From assembly GCA_024516155.1 (NCBI GenBank), contig JAJJXM010000058.1, positions 124,001-188,000 on the forward strand: a DNA stretch of 64,000 bases. Direction: 5' to 3'. Position numbers and translations under genes: made by a program. Below the pieces are notes generated by a model that saw only the letters and a program-made list of their open reading frames with translations, ran no database searches and was not told the DNA's origin. The stretch is from Pyronema omphalodes. Lineage: Eukaryota > Ascomycota > Pezizomycetes > Pezizales > Pyronemataceae. Shown piece by piece: positions 1 to 11,889 of the stretch (positions are counted from its first letter, which is position 1; each line of letters starts with the position of its first letter).

Positions 1-3000
1 TTCTGAGCAAACAACGGTAGGTGTTTTTTGTGTTCCTTGAGGACTGATGAGTTTTCGTGGGTTGTTGTGGACTGATTGCTTTGCGATTGTTCCTGGCGTT
101 GACTGCCCTTCCGCCTGGTGTTCACTTTGCCCTTTGCCATTCGGTACCTGACGGTGTCCTGGCCGTCCCCATATTTGAGACACCGGTCCATGTAAGCTTG
201 TGAATTTTGGCTTCTGCAAGCCTATTTCTCCACTTCCTGTTTTCTGGTTATATGTAGCTACTGTAGACTGTGTTGAATAGACGACTTTCTTTTGTCTTTT
301 CTCCAGAGTATTCAAAACACTCCCTTCCTCAAAGCTCCTTTACTTCCTTTTTGTACACATTCCTCTCTGGATACCCTCGCCTCCTCTTCATCCAATTCCT
401 CTCTGAATCTCTTCTCTTCCTTTTCATACCCATTCCTCTCTAAGGCATCATCATAATCACATCGTAGCAAGTAAACAGTAGCGAAATTAGCCTCAAGCCG
501 CCGGGGGAGGGGGGGGGAGCTCCCCCAATTCCCATTGTCGCACCCAGCACGCTCGCAGCACCCTGAACCCCTGCCCCCACCCCTTCAACAGTCGCAAATG
601 CCTGCTAGCAAGTAATAAGGTTAATTACTAGCTCTACGCATATCTTAGCCCATTCAGCGAGCTCCCGAAGTAGTTTGACGCGACTGGTACAACTTGTGCG
701 ACCGTGTTTTTTTTTTTTTCACCCAACGCGAATTCGGCTACGCGTGTGTGTATCTAAAGCTCGTTATGGGAAAGCCAGAATTTGAGCTAGATAGCATAAA
801 GCTAGTTCCAGACAAACTCTACGTGGTGCAAGTCGGTCTGCTAACTGCAATGCCTGTACCCAGCTCTCTACTTTAATGGCAGGCTAGAGTAGGAGTGATC
901 GCCATCCCACCATCTCCGCACCCGGGGCAGGACGGGAGATGAGGACGAGGGCGGTGGAGACCGCGGATGGGAGAGCTGAGGGCAGCCTGGCGATCATCAT
1001 CATAATGCCCGTGCAAAAAGCTAATAAAAACTTCTTATTGCTCACCGCCGGCCAGTGGAATCGGACGATGGGCATTTGGCAATCGGTATTTTTGAGAAGC
1101 CATTGGTTGCTGCAGGAGGTGAGAAGGTTAAAAAAAAATGGTGAATGCCGAAGCGAAAAGAAATTTATGCATCTGCAACCGCTCCAAAAAGGCCTGTGAT
1201 CGTGTGCACAATACGACGAGAATATTTCTTCTTCGCGGCGGTGGCATGGTGTGGTCCTGTCTGTATGTATCATGGAATTCATCTGCTCCATAACTTCTGT
1301 GTCGCCTCGTTCATTCGACCTGTAAAAGATACCTTTTCAGTACCTCGAACATAAGATGCCTAAACTGAGGCATATTTTGACTTTTCAGCTTGCCGCTCTG
1401 AACGTTACAAAAAAGAAAAAAAAAACTTGGAAACATACTTTACAGCCGTCCCACGTTGTACCTGTATCTAACGCTCCTTACGCCGGTCAACCCACGAGTG
1501 ATTCCACATGGAATCTCTTGGCCAGGAATTTAAACCGTCAGAAAATTTCTGCACAGCAGCGGCGGCTTCAGATATCCTCGATAAAGTCGATGGATGGATA
1601 TGTGATTCTCGGCACCCTTCAGGAGCAACCATAGAGACCATCTGTTTCAAAATCTTCGTTATGCAAGCCCTGCCAGAAGCGCGCGGAGGTGCACACCGCA
1701 CCCCCAGGTGGCGAGTCTTTACCGGGCGGCACCTTCACTGTGCTGTGCGGGGTATGGTCCAGACTTTAGGTTTTATGTGTAGAGGCCTGCTGGGTCTGCT
1801 ATGGTGCACCATACCAGACATACGGTGGCAGGTCTTTGAACCCCAGAAAAGCTCTCAAAAAGCAACTTCTGGAGCCAGAGATGTGATAAGTGTGGGGTTT
1901 GACGTCGCCCCCAACAGATTGTGTGATGGGTTGGTGCTGATTGGAAAAAAGAGCCCTGGTCGAAAGTTGGAGAGCGTGCACACAGCGCGAATTCCGTGGT
2001 ATTTACAACACCGCGGGGAGGTGCTGATCGTTCGTTCTGGGCGAGGATTGTTGAGTTGTCACGGTGGTGGCGTATCGAAAGCATATCGAACCCTCTATGG
2101 TCACGGTCATGTGTAACTTCGCTTCGTTATTATCGGGTCCCCCGTACATATGTCGGGGAAATAACTCAGTGTTAAACCGATGCAACTCCTGTATGTAGAG
2201 TGATTGGATGGTCAGGCGACTGTTGAGGTAGTGGGCGTCGTCGAAGACAAGCTTTCTGCAACATCTTGTGCGAGCTGCGCCGAGAAATTCGTTTACGTCG
2301 GCAGATATGTAGTCCTCTATGCGGGCGTCCTTCGCTTGCTTTCTTGGTGGTGTCTGGCTTCTTTGTCTTCGCGTGGTACGTATCCGTCTGCATCGATCGT
2401 CTGATGTTTTTGAACCGGCGAAACGACTATCACGTTGACTGCGGAAAAAACACTGGAATGGTGGTGTTTATCCATGGCGTTGGGTATGATCTTCCTTCCT
2501 AAACTTTCATTGTCGCGTTGATTCTGCGCGTGAATCATTGGAACCGGCGATCATCATTGTACAGTCGACTGTAGTCCACTGGTGCCGGATTTCAGTACAT
2601 TCGACTGTACTGAGTAGGATAACTTTAAGACTGGATTCCACGGTGTTGGACATGCTCTCCATGTTTTCACGTAGTCGTCACGGTTGATGCCGACAATCTC
2701 TTATTCAGAACCATGATAGTGGGAGGACCTCCAGGCCTGTGTAGGGTACACCCCGCTGGCGGATACAGGTCATTCCGAGTGTCGTTCTGTTCGTGGGTAT
2801 AGCTCACTGTCTGTCGATTTCTTCGGCGATGTGATTCCAATGTGCAATAAGGAAGTCCCACTGAACCTCGAGGCTCAAGACACTCTTCGAGTTCAAGCCC
2901 CACCATCGTGATAGCTCTGCCGTAAAACCCGTCATCTCGCATCACCATCTTTTCTCTCACTCGTCGATCCCACTGGTTCCTAAGCTGTGAGCGGGGCTAA

Positions 3001-5473
3001 GGAGTTGATATTCTGTGTCATTGGTCAGCTTTCTGCTGCGAACCCATGCGAAAACTATGCGAACCCTAGGATAAGGCGGAGACGGATCTATCGACATCCG
3101 AATTCCGAGCGTCTACTTACCAAAGAAAAAACTCAACGGCTCCCCATATGAAGTACATACATAGACCCCGCATAACTTTATTTCAACTTCAGTTGCTCCA
3201 GGGTCTTAATGCGGGGAGGAAAAGGTGGTAATGGCGGTGGTGATGGAGGTGGAGGAAACGAATGAGGGGAGGAAACAAATCGGCACCAGCGCCAGGAAAC
3301 GAAATGACATCACTAGTATACGGAATTTACACCACAGCCCACGGACCTCTCAACTTCCACAGAATTTTGAAATGCAATGCCAAAGCAAAAGATTCCTGAG
3401 AAACGAATCAGCACTACTCTACAACAAATAATGCCCTTGATTAATATGGATATCAATCTTTGACCAGGGTTTGATGGATGATGCGTTTGGGCTGACAGCA
3501 CAGGAATTTCCAACGTGGAAATGGAGGACGCGAAGTGGTCTCGCTTCCCCAAAGTTGTCACAGCGTCAACACGTACGTCGAGTAACCTCTTCCCGATAAA
3601 CCTCGAGTACCAAGCTTCAACTCGCTCCTTGCACTGCAGCAGCCTTTCGAACACACTCCAATAAAGCCTCATTATGTCCATACCCACATCACAAGTCATT
3701 TGTATTACACCCGAGTCGATTTGCATTGCTAAGTTTGATCTGAAGCAAAGCCACAATAGCAGTAAGAATAACATCTGTTCAATCTTCGATAACCCTCTGA
3801 AGACTACTTAGCACAACGAAAACTCGAAGTCGGCCATCACCATCTCGACGGGTATATCTTGTCCAAAACGGGGAAATCGATTGAAGCTACACCATGGAAA
3901 GAGATTTCACCACCCCTAGATGTAAAATTATCGAATCAGTCTCGTGGTTATAGCTCTTCTAGACCCTCTACAGTTCCCAAAACCGATGCAACATTCTTAC
4001 CTTTTTTTTATTTTTTTTTATTGAGCGAATCCATCTACTCTATCTACTCCATCTATTCCATACATTCATAGATTCTATTATTCAAGGCCCCATGGAATTC
4101 AACCCGGCAAAGAGATACAGGAAAAGGAAATGATTCTGTCGACACTATAGCCACGATGATTACAGGTCCCTTGGCGTGCAGAACATGGTGTTGTAAGAGT
4201 ATTTGCAGTACTTGCGGTACTTAACACGCAAAGAGTTGATATTCAATCACCCCTTTGATCACGGCGTTTGTTTACTTCATGTGCTTAGTCCACAGAATAT
4301 TCTTTAGCATCGAATCTTACTTAGTATCTTCAAAACTCCGGCAATACAATGATGAATCACATAGCATAAACTTCATGACCTTGACTACATATAGTTCCTA
4401 ATAAACCACAACTCCGAATGATGAAATCAATATATATATGTGTTGTATATCATCGAGTGAAATTCTCAAGGACGAAAGTATCCGGGGCGTTAAAAACCAA
4501 ACGAATACAAAAAATGCAATCCAGTAAAAACCTTTGAATAGAAACGGTAACTTTGAACGCAACTAAAACATAGTATTGACTTCAACGCACCCCCAGGGTT
4601 GGAAGACTTCATATTCTAAATCTTCATGACATCACGACATAACCAAGGTATAACCAAGATTTACAGCGTTTGTTACGAGTTGGTTTGGACAACTCCTGTC
4701 TCACGATGGAACTGACCCGAACATTGACTTTGTAAATCAGTTTATCCGACGTCACGTGGTTCACCCGCTTCGTGGCGGATTCTGTATGGAGCATATATTA
4801 CTGAAAATAGTAATTACCATCTCCGCTAAGTAATATTGGTAACTAGTAATACTGGTAACTAGTAACTACTATATCAATATTGTTTAGCAGGTTATTTTTA
4901 GGACCATAAGTTCTACTATTACGTCAAAGTGGGCTCGTAGTCACCGGTTCCAATAGGTTGCGTAAGGTATTAGGAGCTGCTTCAAATCAGTTGCCTGATG
5001 AACTAAAACAATCAGATAGTGATTTCCGTCTTCCTACGTAATCACAAAAGTGTCACATAAAGCGCGACTGCCAAGAACTGCGCGCTAATTCCACCATCCG
5101 CTCCCGTCTAGAGAACAGGTTCTCTCCCTCTAGAGCATAGCTAATATTAGCAATATGGCTTCTGAACCCGCATTATACACGAACAGAGGGAGATGCTTAG
5201 TTTTCGACGCTATATGCTATCTTCAAAGGTGATTATTATTCTGATGATGGAAGGCAATCGTCAGTCGCAGAAGATATTCTTCCCGGTTTTCTGTAGCCGT
5301 CGGCAAACAAACGAAGCTGGGAATAATTGCGGAATTCCCTCTATCACAGGAATCCAAATTTACATAAGTACCCCCTGCATCATCGTTCAATATCTTCTCA
5401 TCATCACACTCATCTCACTCACATCCTTCATCATCCTCAAGCTTTCACTTGGAAAATTATACCTTCCTTCAAA
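1..5473. other. Intergenic, no supported gene
   Basis: No convincing gene seen in 5.4 kb. The first 500 bases include a pyrimidine-rich stretch (about 290-430) of the kind found in fungal promoters. The longest open frames (1508-2116 plus, 3313-3774 minus) lack recognisable domains and splice structure. Small palindromes such as tacagtcgactgta near 2558, and repeated taatactggtaactagtaa motifs near 4830-4870, are present. The last 100 bases (about 5370-5470) are C/T-rich with catcatc runs and look like the leader of the secreted-protein gene at 5474. Confidence 0.5.
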
Positions 5474-6217
5474 ATGGTCTCCCGTATTCTCCTCGCCATC
5501 AGCGCCTTCGCTGCCGTTGCTCTTGCCAACGCCGTTCCTCCCCAGGACGTTGCCATCAACATCACCGCCGGTGAAGCTGTTGCCGATGGCACCGTTGTAA
5601 CTGATCCTACTACGGCTGACCCCGTTGTCATCGTTGTCGATGACCCAACCACCGCTGCTGACGCCGCCGCGGCTGACCCCGTTGCCATCAACATTACCAT
5701 CGACAACGGTGACACCACCACCGGCGCCGTCACCAACCCCGCAACTGGCGGAACCACCACCACTACTACCACCAATGCCGGTACCACTGCCGATGGAACC
5801 GTCTCCATTGACCTCATTGATGCCGACGGAATCCCCGGCTTCGAGACCGTCCGTATTGAAATCCTTGATGCCAACACTGGTGTTACCACTCCCGGTGTCA
5901 TGAACACCACCACCGGAACCATCATCCTTGCTGATGGACGCCGCATCGCCGCTGATCCCGCTGTTATCAACCGCCTTGCTTCCACCGGTGGCCGTGTCAA
6001 TGCTCGCATTGTCGGAAACAAGATGGTTAAGAAGGATACCATCTTCGTTGCCAACTCTCAGCAGCCCCCTCAGTGCGGAGGATGCGGAAACTGCCGCGAG
6101 TGCCTTCGTCCTTACGTTGAGATTAACAACGTTCGCGATGGTGCTATTGACCCTACCAACATCGTTGACCAGGAGGCCCAGCTCGAGCTCGCTTTCGAGA
6201 ACGGAGTTGCCATCTAA
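5474..6217 (+). CDS. Secreted Thr/Asp/Ala-rich protein with CxxCxxCxxC cluster
   Basis: Predicted 247-aa extracellular or cell-wall protein; not a family I recognise. The start is the ATG at 5474, not the upstream in-frame ATG at 5327, because it is followed at once by a typical signal peptide (MVSRILLAISAFAAVALANA, cleavage near residue 20) and preceded by AAA. Residues about 25-120 are low complexity: repeats of Ala, Asp, Val and a run of seven Thr. The middle (about 115-190) looks folded, with alternating hydrophobic residues (IEILDANTGVTTPGV). Near residues 197-206 lies CGGCGNCREC, four cysteines spaced CxxCxxCxxC, then an acidic tail ending at residue 247. No transmembrane or GPI signal is visible at the C terminus. 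No intron. Its composition resembles the Thr-rich family downstream, but I see no clear alignable module, so common ancestry is only suspected. Confidence 0.85.
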   Translation: MVSRILLAISAFAAVALANAVPPQDVAINITAGEAVADGTVVTDPTTADPVVIVVDDPTTAADAAAADPVAINITIDNGDTTTGAVTNPATGGTTTTTTTNAGTTADGTVSIDLIDADGIPGFETVRIEILDANTGVTTPGVMNTTTGTIILADGRRIAADPAVINRLASTGGRVNARIVGNKMVKKDTIFVANSQQPPQCGGCGNCRECLRPYVEINNVRDGAIDPTNIVDQEAQLELAFENGVAI

Positions 6218-7099
6218 GCATCTACGTACTGAAACATCCATAACTATACCCAAGAGTAAGGAGATAATGTATAATGTTTGTGTTCTTTTTTGAGCGAGCA
6301 AGATATAAAGTAAAGCGAATTATTGGAAGGAGATTTTGTAAAAATAATAGATAGATAGATATATAGATTAAGAAGAAATAATGATGATGATTTACTTGGG
6401 GCATTCAGTTTACTGTGTTGTATATCTACATTTATGAATATGTGAAGTGATTTCACGGGGGAAAAGGAAAAACTCTGGGTCATAAAACTTACCAGGAGCG
6501 GAAATGCGGCTAATAAAAAGAATCACGGGTCAAACCCTAAGCATGAGATAATCCTTCTCCAAATCGCTGTAGCTATGGCATCTACCATATCTGATTCAGA
6601 CATGAGCTTAAAACCAAACAAGTAATGCCACCCTTCGAAGCTTAAATCTATATGGTGCCATTAACCCTCCTATATCTAGCAGTACTAAATCTCAATGATT
6701 GACAATGGATCTTTTTGAAAATTCGTAATGTATATAATCGCAATAAGAAAATCCCGCATCAGGTGCACATGCCTGACCGCTGCAAGTCCGTTGTAAATGC
6801 AGACACTTGAAGCATAATCCATAAGTCACAATGTGTACATCTTCAAACTCGAATCGGAAGCCACATGCAGTGTGGGTGAAGTGCAGGCTATGTCAGGTAC
6901 AGTGCAGATCGTCTAAGCCTCTGGTTTCAGAATAAAGATTGGTATCCCCTTGCTTCAAAAATCGTTGAGGAACTTCTTGATTCATTGCTTTAAAAGGCAG
7001 GTTCAAGGTCAGGTATGCATGACCGCCCTCGGCGTTTACTATTCTGCCGTATCGAACTTCGAAAAGACGGTATCCTAGAGGAAGAATTCAAGACTTCGC
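6218..7099. other. Intergenic spacer
   Basis: AT-rich 3' flank of the preceding gene (gatagatagat repeat near 6350) followed by unique sequence. I see no gene. Confidence 0.5.
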
Positions 7100-8039
7100 C
7101 ATGGCGCAACCGCATTGAACTGGTCACCAGGGAATATTCCTGCACAACTTCAAACATTAAACGCCATCGTCATCTCTATTTATAGCGAAGAATATATCGC
7201 AGCTTTGAGCCTTCGAAGGCTGCTTCCGGTCATTGCTGACGTGCGTTGATGGGAAGCGGTTGGTAGTGACAGCAGAAGGTGATCGCGTTTGATATGCAAG
7301 ATGCTGATTGATGGACACGATATGTCTGTAGAGATGTCTAACGCACAGTGCTCGCCAGGTCCTTGAAACCCACTGTCTGAAAACCGCTATACGCTGTTTT
7401 ACGTCGTAAATATATAGACGTCTGGCATGTCATGTGGTTCTTGTGGCCAACGTTTTATTTAGCAAGCCTTTGTCACACGAAGTATTTTGCGCTAGCGACT
7501 GTGTGGGCCCTAAGCGGACCCTAGCAAACCCTAGACGTACCCTAATACACAGCTCTATCGCTCTGACTATGTACCGAATAAGACCACCAAACCCACGATA
7601 TCTCTTGACACATAATAATGGACAGCAACAACAATTTATTGAAAAAGTACTACCAACGGAAACATTATACCTCGCTTCAAGTGCTGCACCGACAATTCTC
7701 ATCATAGTTGGCAAATTCTTGGCTATTTAGGATCCTCGGTCCCCTACCACACTACCGACTGACACTTGCGAATACCAAGACAGCAGAGCATATGTACTCC
7801 CATACGCGTTTCTACTTGTCCTGCGCGCACACGCTCCAACTTACCATCCAAAATCTTTTTTTTTCAACAAGCCCCCGAACTTATTTCAAAACTCGGCTGT
7901 CACCTATTAAACAACCACTCACCGAAAGCCTCCCTCAATATAGCAACCCAACATCTTTGCTCTGAGAACCAGCGATCCCTTGTTTCCACCAGCTCATACT
8001 ACAGTACAATACTGACTAAGGAAATAGGTAGCTCTAGGA

Positions 8040-8135
8040 CAATGCGATCTAAACCTCAAGCCCGGTCATTGGATTCGAACCACGTGCCTATCGAACTTCG
8101 GTCACTGGCAATTCGATCTACCAACTGCTGAAGCA
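8040..8135 (-). other. tRNA-like remnant inside block A
   Basis: Read on the minus strand this stretch contains a D-arm-like agttggtagatcg and, about 45 bases later, a T-loop-like ggttcgaatcc. The acceptor stem and the outer T-stem pairs do not form, so it is not a functional tRNA. A more decayed version lies in block B near 12310-12415. It may be a tRNA pseudogene or the head of an old SINE. Confidence 0.3.
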
Positions 8136-9020
8136 GAATATCTTGGAATGGGTAATTTATTCGCTAAGAAATGGATCCAAAGTCATCCAAAGCTCTGCCA
8201 TTCGAGCCTGTCACTTTTCAGCCCCTCAGTCTACGGTTCCCTTGCGTTAGGACCTCGAATTAAGAGTTGTAGATTTTCATCGAACATTGAAGAATCCATA
8301 AGCATCAAAGTTCGAGACACTGAAATTTCTAGAAAAGCCTCTCTGAAGTGGAGCCCCTACCCACTCATCAACCAGCCGTCCTTCGAACTAGCCTGCTCCG
8401 ACGATCCCGTCTCCTCATACCACTAAAGCAAATCAAGCTCTACCAGGAGCTTTGAGAAGTTTACCCCGACTGGCACAGAAGTTCTTAGGAGTTGTTTAAC
8501 CTGCACCAGAAGCGCCTCCAAGCTATTCGATTCTCACCAAAGAGGTCCCTTGACCACCGCGAACCACTCCCCATCTCATCCGGAGAACAGCCGACTCTAC
8601 CTTGATTTTAGTAGCAGTACCCACATAGAGAGAAGAGAAGCTGCGCTATCTAGCAGCTCCCAACGTTGGTTAAAGATTTTTGGATGTTGCCAAGAATAAA
8701 ACCAGTCACTCTGAGGGTATGCTGGGAGCAGGAAACCAAATTGCTCACGCTTTCATGAGCTTGTCCTACCGGGAAATGTTAGACGCGGAAAAAAGAGGAC
8801 CATCATCGGATTCTTCAATCGGTAATTTTCAATGTCTCTAAGCCAAAAACCAAGGTAGCTCTATTCCTATGATGTCACTTACAGCAAAATTACGACAGCA
8901 TGGCGGTACGTGCAGAGTAGATGATCATGAGTTATTGCGGGAAAAGGTTGAGGGAATTTACGCTGCAGCGATTCGACTGGGGCAAACATTCCAAGGCTTC
9001 ATGGAAGAATCCCATCGGTA

Positions 9021-9042
9021 TTCAGATCTGATAAGTATCCCC
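9021..9042 (+). promoter_or_regulatory. Conserved core-promoter-like box, gene A
   Basis: The string cagatctgata followed by a TATA-like ag/aata and cccc is kept about 100 bases before the ATG in all three Thr-rich genes, although the DNA around it has diverged. It is a candidate TATA element. Confidence 0.35.
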
Positions 9043-9134
9043 GTCATTCAACCCTGGATCTTCTCATCATCGCCCAGCTCTCTCATCATCATCCTCACAA
9101 ACATTCACTCTGGCATCATTTTAATACCATAAAC

Positions 9135-10367
9135 ATGCGTTCCTCAATCATAGCCGTCCTTCCCTTCGTGGCCATGGCTTTGGCCGTGCCCACCCAGTAC
9201 GCTCCCAAGAGCCCTATGGGTTCTCTGGCTCAGGTGGACCCCCAGATGACCGTTGTGATTGAAGACGGAAGTGGAAACACCACCACCATGATGCAGGACG
9301 GTGTCATGGCGACAGACGGCACAACTACCACTACCGCTGATGACGGCACAGCTGACACAACTACCACCACCACCACCGACGATACCACCGGCGCAACTGC
9401 TGCTGACGACACCACCACCACCACCACAACCACTGATGACGGTACTGCCGCTGACACTACCACCACCACCACCACCGACGACACTGCCGCCGCCAACGAT
9501 GAAGTTGTAACCATCACCTCGACCTTCGACCCCGCCACTGGTGAGGTTGTTGTCACCGCCACCGACCCCGAGACTGGACTCCCCGTTGTCGTCTTCGAGG
9601 AGAACGTCCCCCCCGCTGACAACACCACCACCACTACCACCACTGATGGCGGTGCCGCTGACACCACCACCACCACTACCACCGACGATACTACCCCCGC
9701 TGGCACCACTACTACCACCACCACTGATGACGGTGCTGCTGACACCACTACCACCACTACCACCGACGACACTACCCCCGCTGACACCACCGTTGTCATT
9801 GACGAGCCTGTCTCCCCCGCCGCCGCTGAGGAGATCATCAACGATGTCTGCCCCCTCGTCAATGACTCTGCCACCGCTGACACCACCACCGTTATCCTTG
9901 CTGATCCCGTTGCCGACACCACCGCTGATGCCGGTGCTGACACCACTACCACCACCACCACTGATGGCGGTGCCGACACCACCACCACCACTACCACCGA
10001 TGACACTACTCCCGCTGACACCACTACTACCACCACCACTGATGACGGTGCTGCTGACACCACTACCACCACTACCACCAACGACACTACCCCCGCTGAC
10101 ACCACCGTTGTCATTGACGAGCCTGTCTCCCCCGCCGCCGCTGAGGAGATCATCAACGATGTCTGCCCCCTCGTCAATGACTCTGCCACCGCTGACACCA
10201 CCACCGTTATCCTTGCTGATCCCGTTACCGACACCACCGCTGATGCCGGTGCTGACACCACTACCACCACCACCACTGATGGCGGTGCCGACACCACCAC
10301 TACCACCACTGATGGCGGTGCTGCTGACACTACCACCACTACCACCGACACCACCGTATTCGCCTAG
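9135..10367 (+). CDS. Secreted Thr/Asp/Ala-repeat protein, copy A (truncated tail)
   Basis: 410-aa intronless secreted protein. The signal peptide is MRSSIIAVLPFVAMALA, then VPTQYAPKSPM, a motif shared by all three copies. The body is made of Thr runs (five to eight) separated by Asp, Ala and Gly (DTTTTTTDDG type), which should be heavily O-mannosylated. Two non-repetitive modules interrupt it: one near residues 118-160 (DEVVTITSTFDPATGEVVV...) and one with a single Cys (EEIINDVCPLVNDSATADTT). The Cys module occurs twice here, because a 315-bp (105-codon) unit is duplicated in frame (9786 and 10101). The protein ends ...TTTVFA at a TAG where copies B and C read Lys and continue for 13 more residues. 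There is no GPI signal. Likely a cell-wall or matrix mucin-like protein; function unknown. Confidence 0.85.
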   Translation: MRSSIIAVLPFVAMALAVPTQYAPKSPMGSLAQVDPQMTVVIEDGSGNTTTMMQDGVMATDGTTTTTADDGTADTTTTTTTDDTTGATAADDTTTTTTTTDDGTAADTTTTTTTDDTAAANDEVVTITSTFDPATGEVVVTATDPETGLPVVVFEENVPPADNTTTTTTTDGGAADTTTTTTTDDTTPAGTTTTTTTDDGAADTTTTTTTDDTTPADTTVVIDEPVSPAAAEEIINDVCPLVNDSATADTTTVILADPVADTTADAGADTTTTTTTDGGADTTTTTTTDDTTPADTTTTTTTDDGAADTTTTTTTNDTTPADTTVVIDEPVSPAAAEEIINDVCPLVNDSATADTTTVILADPVTDTTADAGADTTTTTTTDGGADTTTTTTDGGAADTTTTTTDTTVFA

Positions 10368-11889
10368 AACATATGCCCCACCACAACCGCGGTCCCAAGC
10401 ATTAGGTAGCTTCTCTCTGTTATATAAGAGATGCGAATGTCAAATGATTTGTGTATTGTAGAGTTTATTTTGATCAACGCATGCATTTAGATTTAGATTA
10501 TAGATTATAGATATCAACAAAGACTTAATGGAAAAAAAGTTTAGCTCAATAAGGAGTAACTTCTACTAGATTATCGTACTAAGTATAATATATGATAGTG
10601 AAGCGATGACTGTACTTAATACCCATAATATAAGAATGTGTCCATGCAGAAATTATGAATCGTCGAGTGCTAGGATGTGAAGTGAAGAATGATGAAAAGT
10701 CATAGAACTGATTGGGCGGCAGTTTTCTTCGGTAAATTTGTATTTCAGAAAATATCCATGAATATTTGAGATTAGTAAGGTCTGGTATCGTTTGCGAGAT
10801 GTTAGTCTAGCTGTAAGCATCCAATAGTCAGCCCATTCCAGAACATATGCAAACGCCACAAGTTTTAGTCATCTTCAACAACGAAGAGTCACCTGAAGAG
10901 GTTAAATTTCTGATTCCAATGACTACTAATGACAGTTACAAATTACGAAAATCACCAGTAATTGAATTAAAATGCAATGTTACCTGTCCAAACAGAATGA
11001 GAATGAATTCTCAGGCGGCGAACACCATCTCGTCACACATTGTCCCTCCACTGGCTATAATATCTATGCTTACATGGACAGGTTTTTTCACCTAAGGATT
11101 ACTACGATAGAACCTTCTTGATATATGGAGTAAGAATCGCCCTGCTTAAGCAGTTTCAACTAACTACAATTAAAGATACCTCAATTAGCCATGCAACTGC
11201 CAGATAAAGATATCAAGGCCAAATATTTGGACATTGGGAAAGTCTGTAAGGCTTATGAAAGATGCCATTGTGTCTATTATCACCACGAATTCCTTATCGA
11301 CGTCAGTTCCTGCAAACAACAGTGCCCTGCACCTATCAACCCAAAAGCCTCCATAAATGATGACCTGAGGAAATAAGCACCTATTGACGCTATTCAGGAT
11401 GCATAGACCCACACAAATATACTATTGCGGTGGCTCTCAAAGGGGAAACAAAGTATGGGAACCGAGATTGAAGATGAGTTGACCAAGTGACAACCTCTGA
11501 AAACGGCCCGAGAAAGACAACTGAGAATTGTAGTGTGCCGGATTCTTTGGTTTTTTTCAAATGGGATGTTGGGAGAAAGAATGTTCTATGCGTGCCTGTC
11601 GGCCATGTCGTTTCCAGGTAAATTTATAGATCAAGATTAATGAATAATCATATATATGTCGAGATGCCCACCGTCATACACAGACTGCACCTGCATGTTG
11701 TATTCTTGTGTTACTGAATTTATATAGCGTTCGGAGTCAAAAAGTGGTGAAGCTCGTACAATCGATCTATTCACCTGCCAGGTCTCTATTCGTGTATCGG
11801 CATCGGAAAAATATCTGTGACTATGGAAACCCGGGGGTAAGCCGCAAATTGCATACTGTTCTATCTTGAAAGAGAGCTTTTAAAAGATA
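10368..11889. other. Intergenic spacer
   Basis: AT-rich 3' flank of copy A, then unique sequence. The open frame 10847-11095 (82 aa) has no recognisable domain. About 11657-11768 is a dispersed repeat with a second copy near 25874. No gene supported. Confidence 0.5.
11657..11768. repeat. Dispersed repeat, copy 1
   Basis: It matches 25874-25990 in the same orientation: tgtcgagatg at the start, then gcgttcggagt and agctcgt in register. The copies are diverged (roughly three quarters alike by eye). Its origin is unknown; it lies outside any gene I can support. Confidence 0.55.

Larger units (their letters stand above)
7100..10400 (+). repeat. Duplicated block A (upstream DNA plus Thr-rich gene A)
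   Basis: One of three related segments, the others being about 11890-14770 and 18590-21990. Similarity to block C starts near 7100 (caccagg..aat, then attaaacgccatcg, matching about 18615-18660), and to block B near 7600. Upstream DNA is diverged but alignable over about 1.5-2 kb, and the coding part is nearly identical. The ends are approximate because they were judged by eye. Confidence 0.7.

Noticed and set aside
1508..2116. 202-codon frame from an ATG
   Set aside because: No recognisable domain or splice structure, erratic residue use, and an overlapping minus frame of 103 codons. Kept as unsupported; transcripts would be needed.
3313..3774. 153-codon minus frame beginning MLFLLLLWLCF
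   Set aside because: The signal-like start is suggestive, but the rest has no conserved pattern and codon use is like the spacer. Too weak to call.
5387..6301. 304-codon antisense frame over the CxxC secreted gene
   Set aside because: Shadow of the sense gene's codon bias; the sense strand has the signal peptide and the start context.
9230..10354. Long antisense frame (374 aa, Val/Ser-rich) opposite Thr-rich gene A, and similar ones opposite B and C
   Set aside because: All six frames stay open because the coding strand is built of acc/gct/gac-type codons that give no stops in other frames. The antisense products are pure Val/Ser repeats with no start context.
9541..10461. Plus-strand Pro/Leu-rich frame overlapping gene A (also in B and C)
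   Set aside because: A frame-shifted reading of the same codon repeats, with no signal peptide and no independent conservation.
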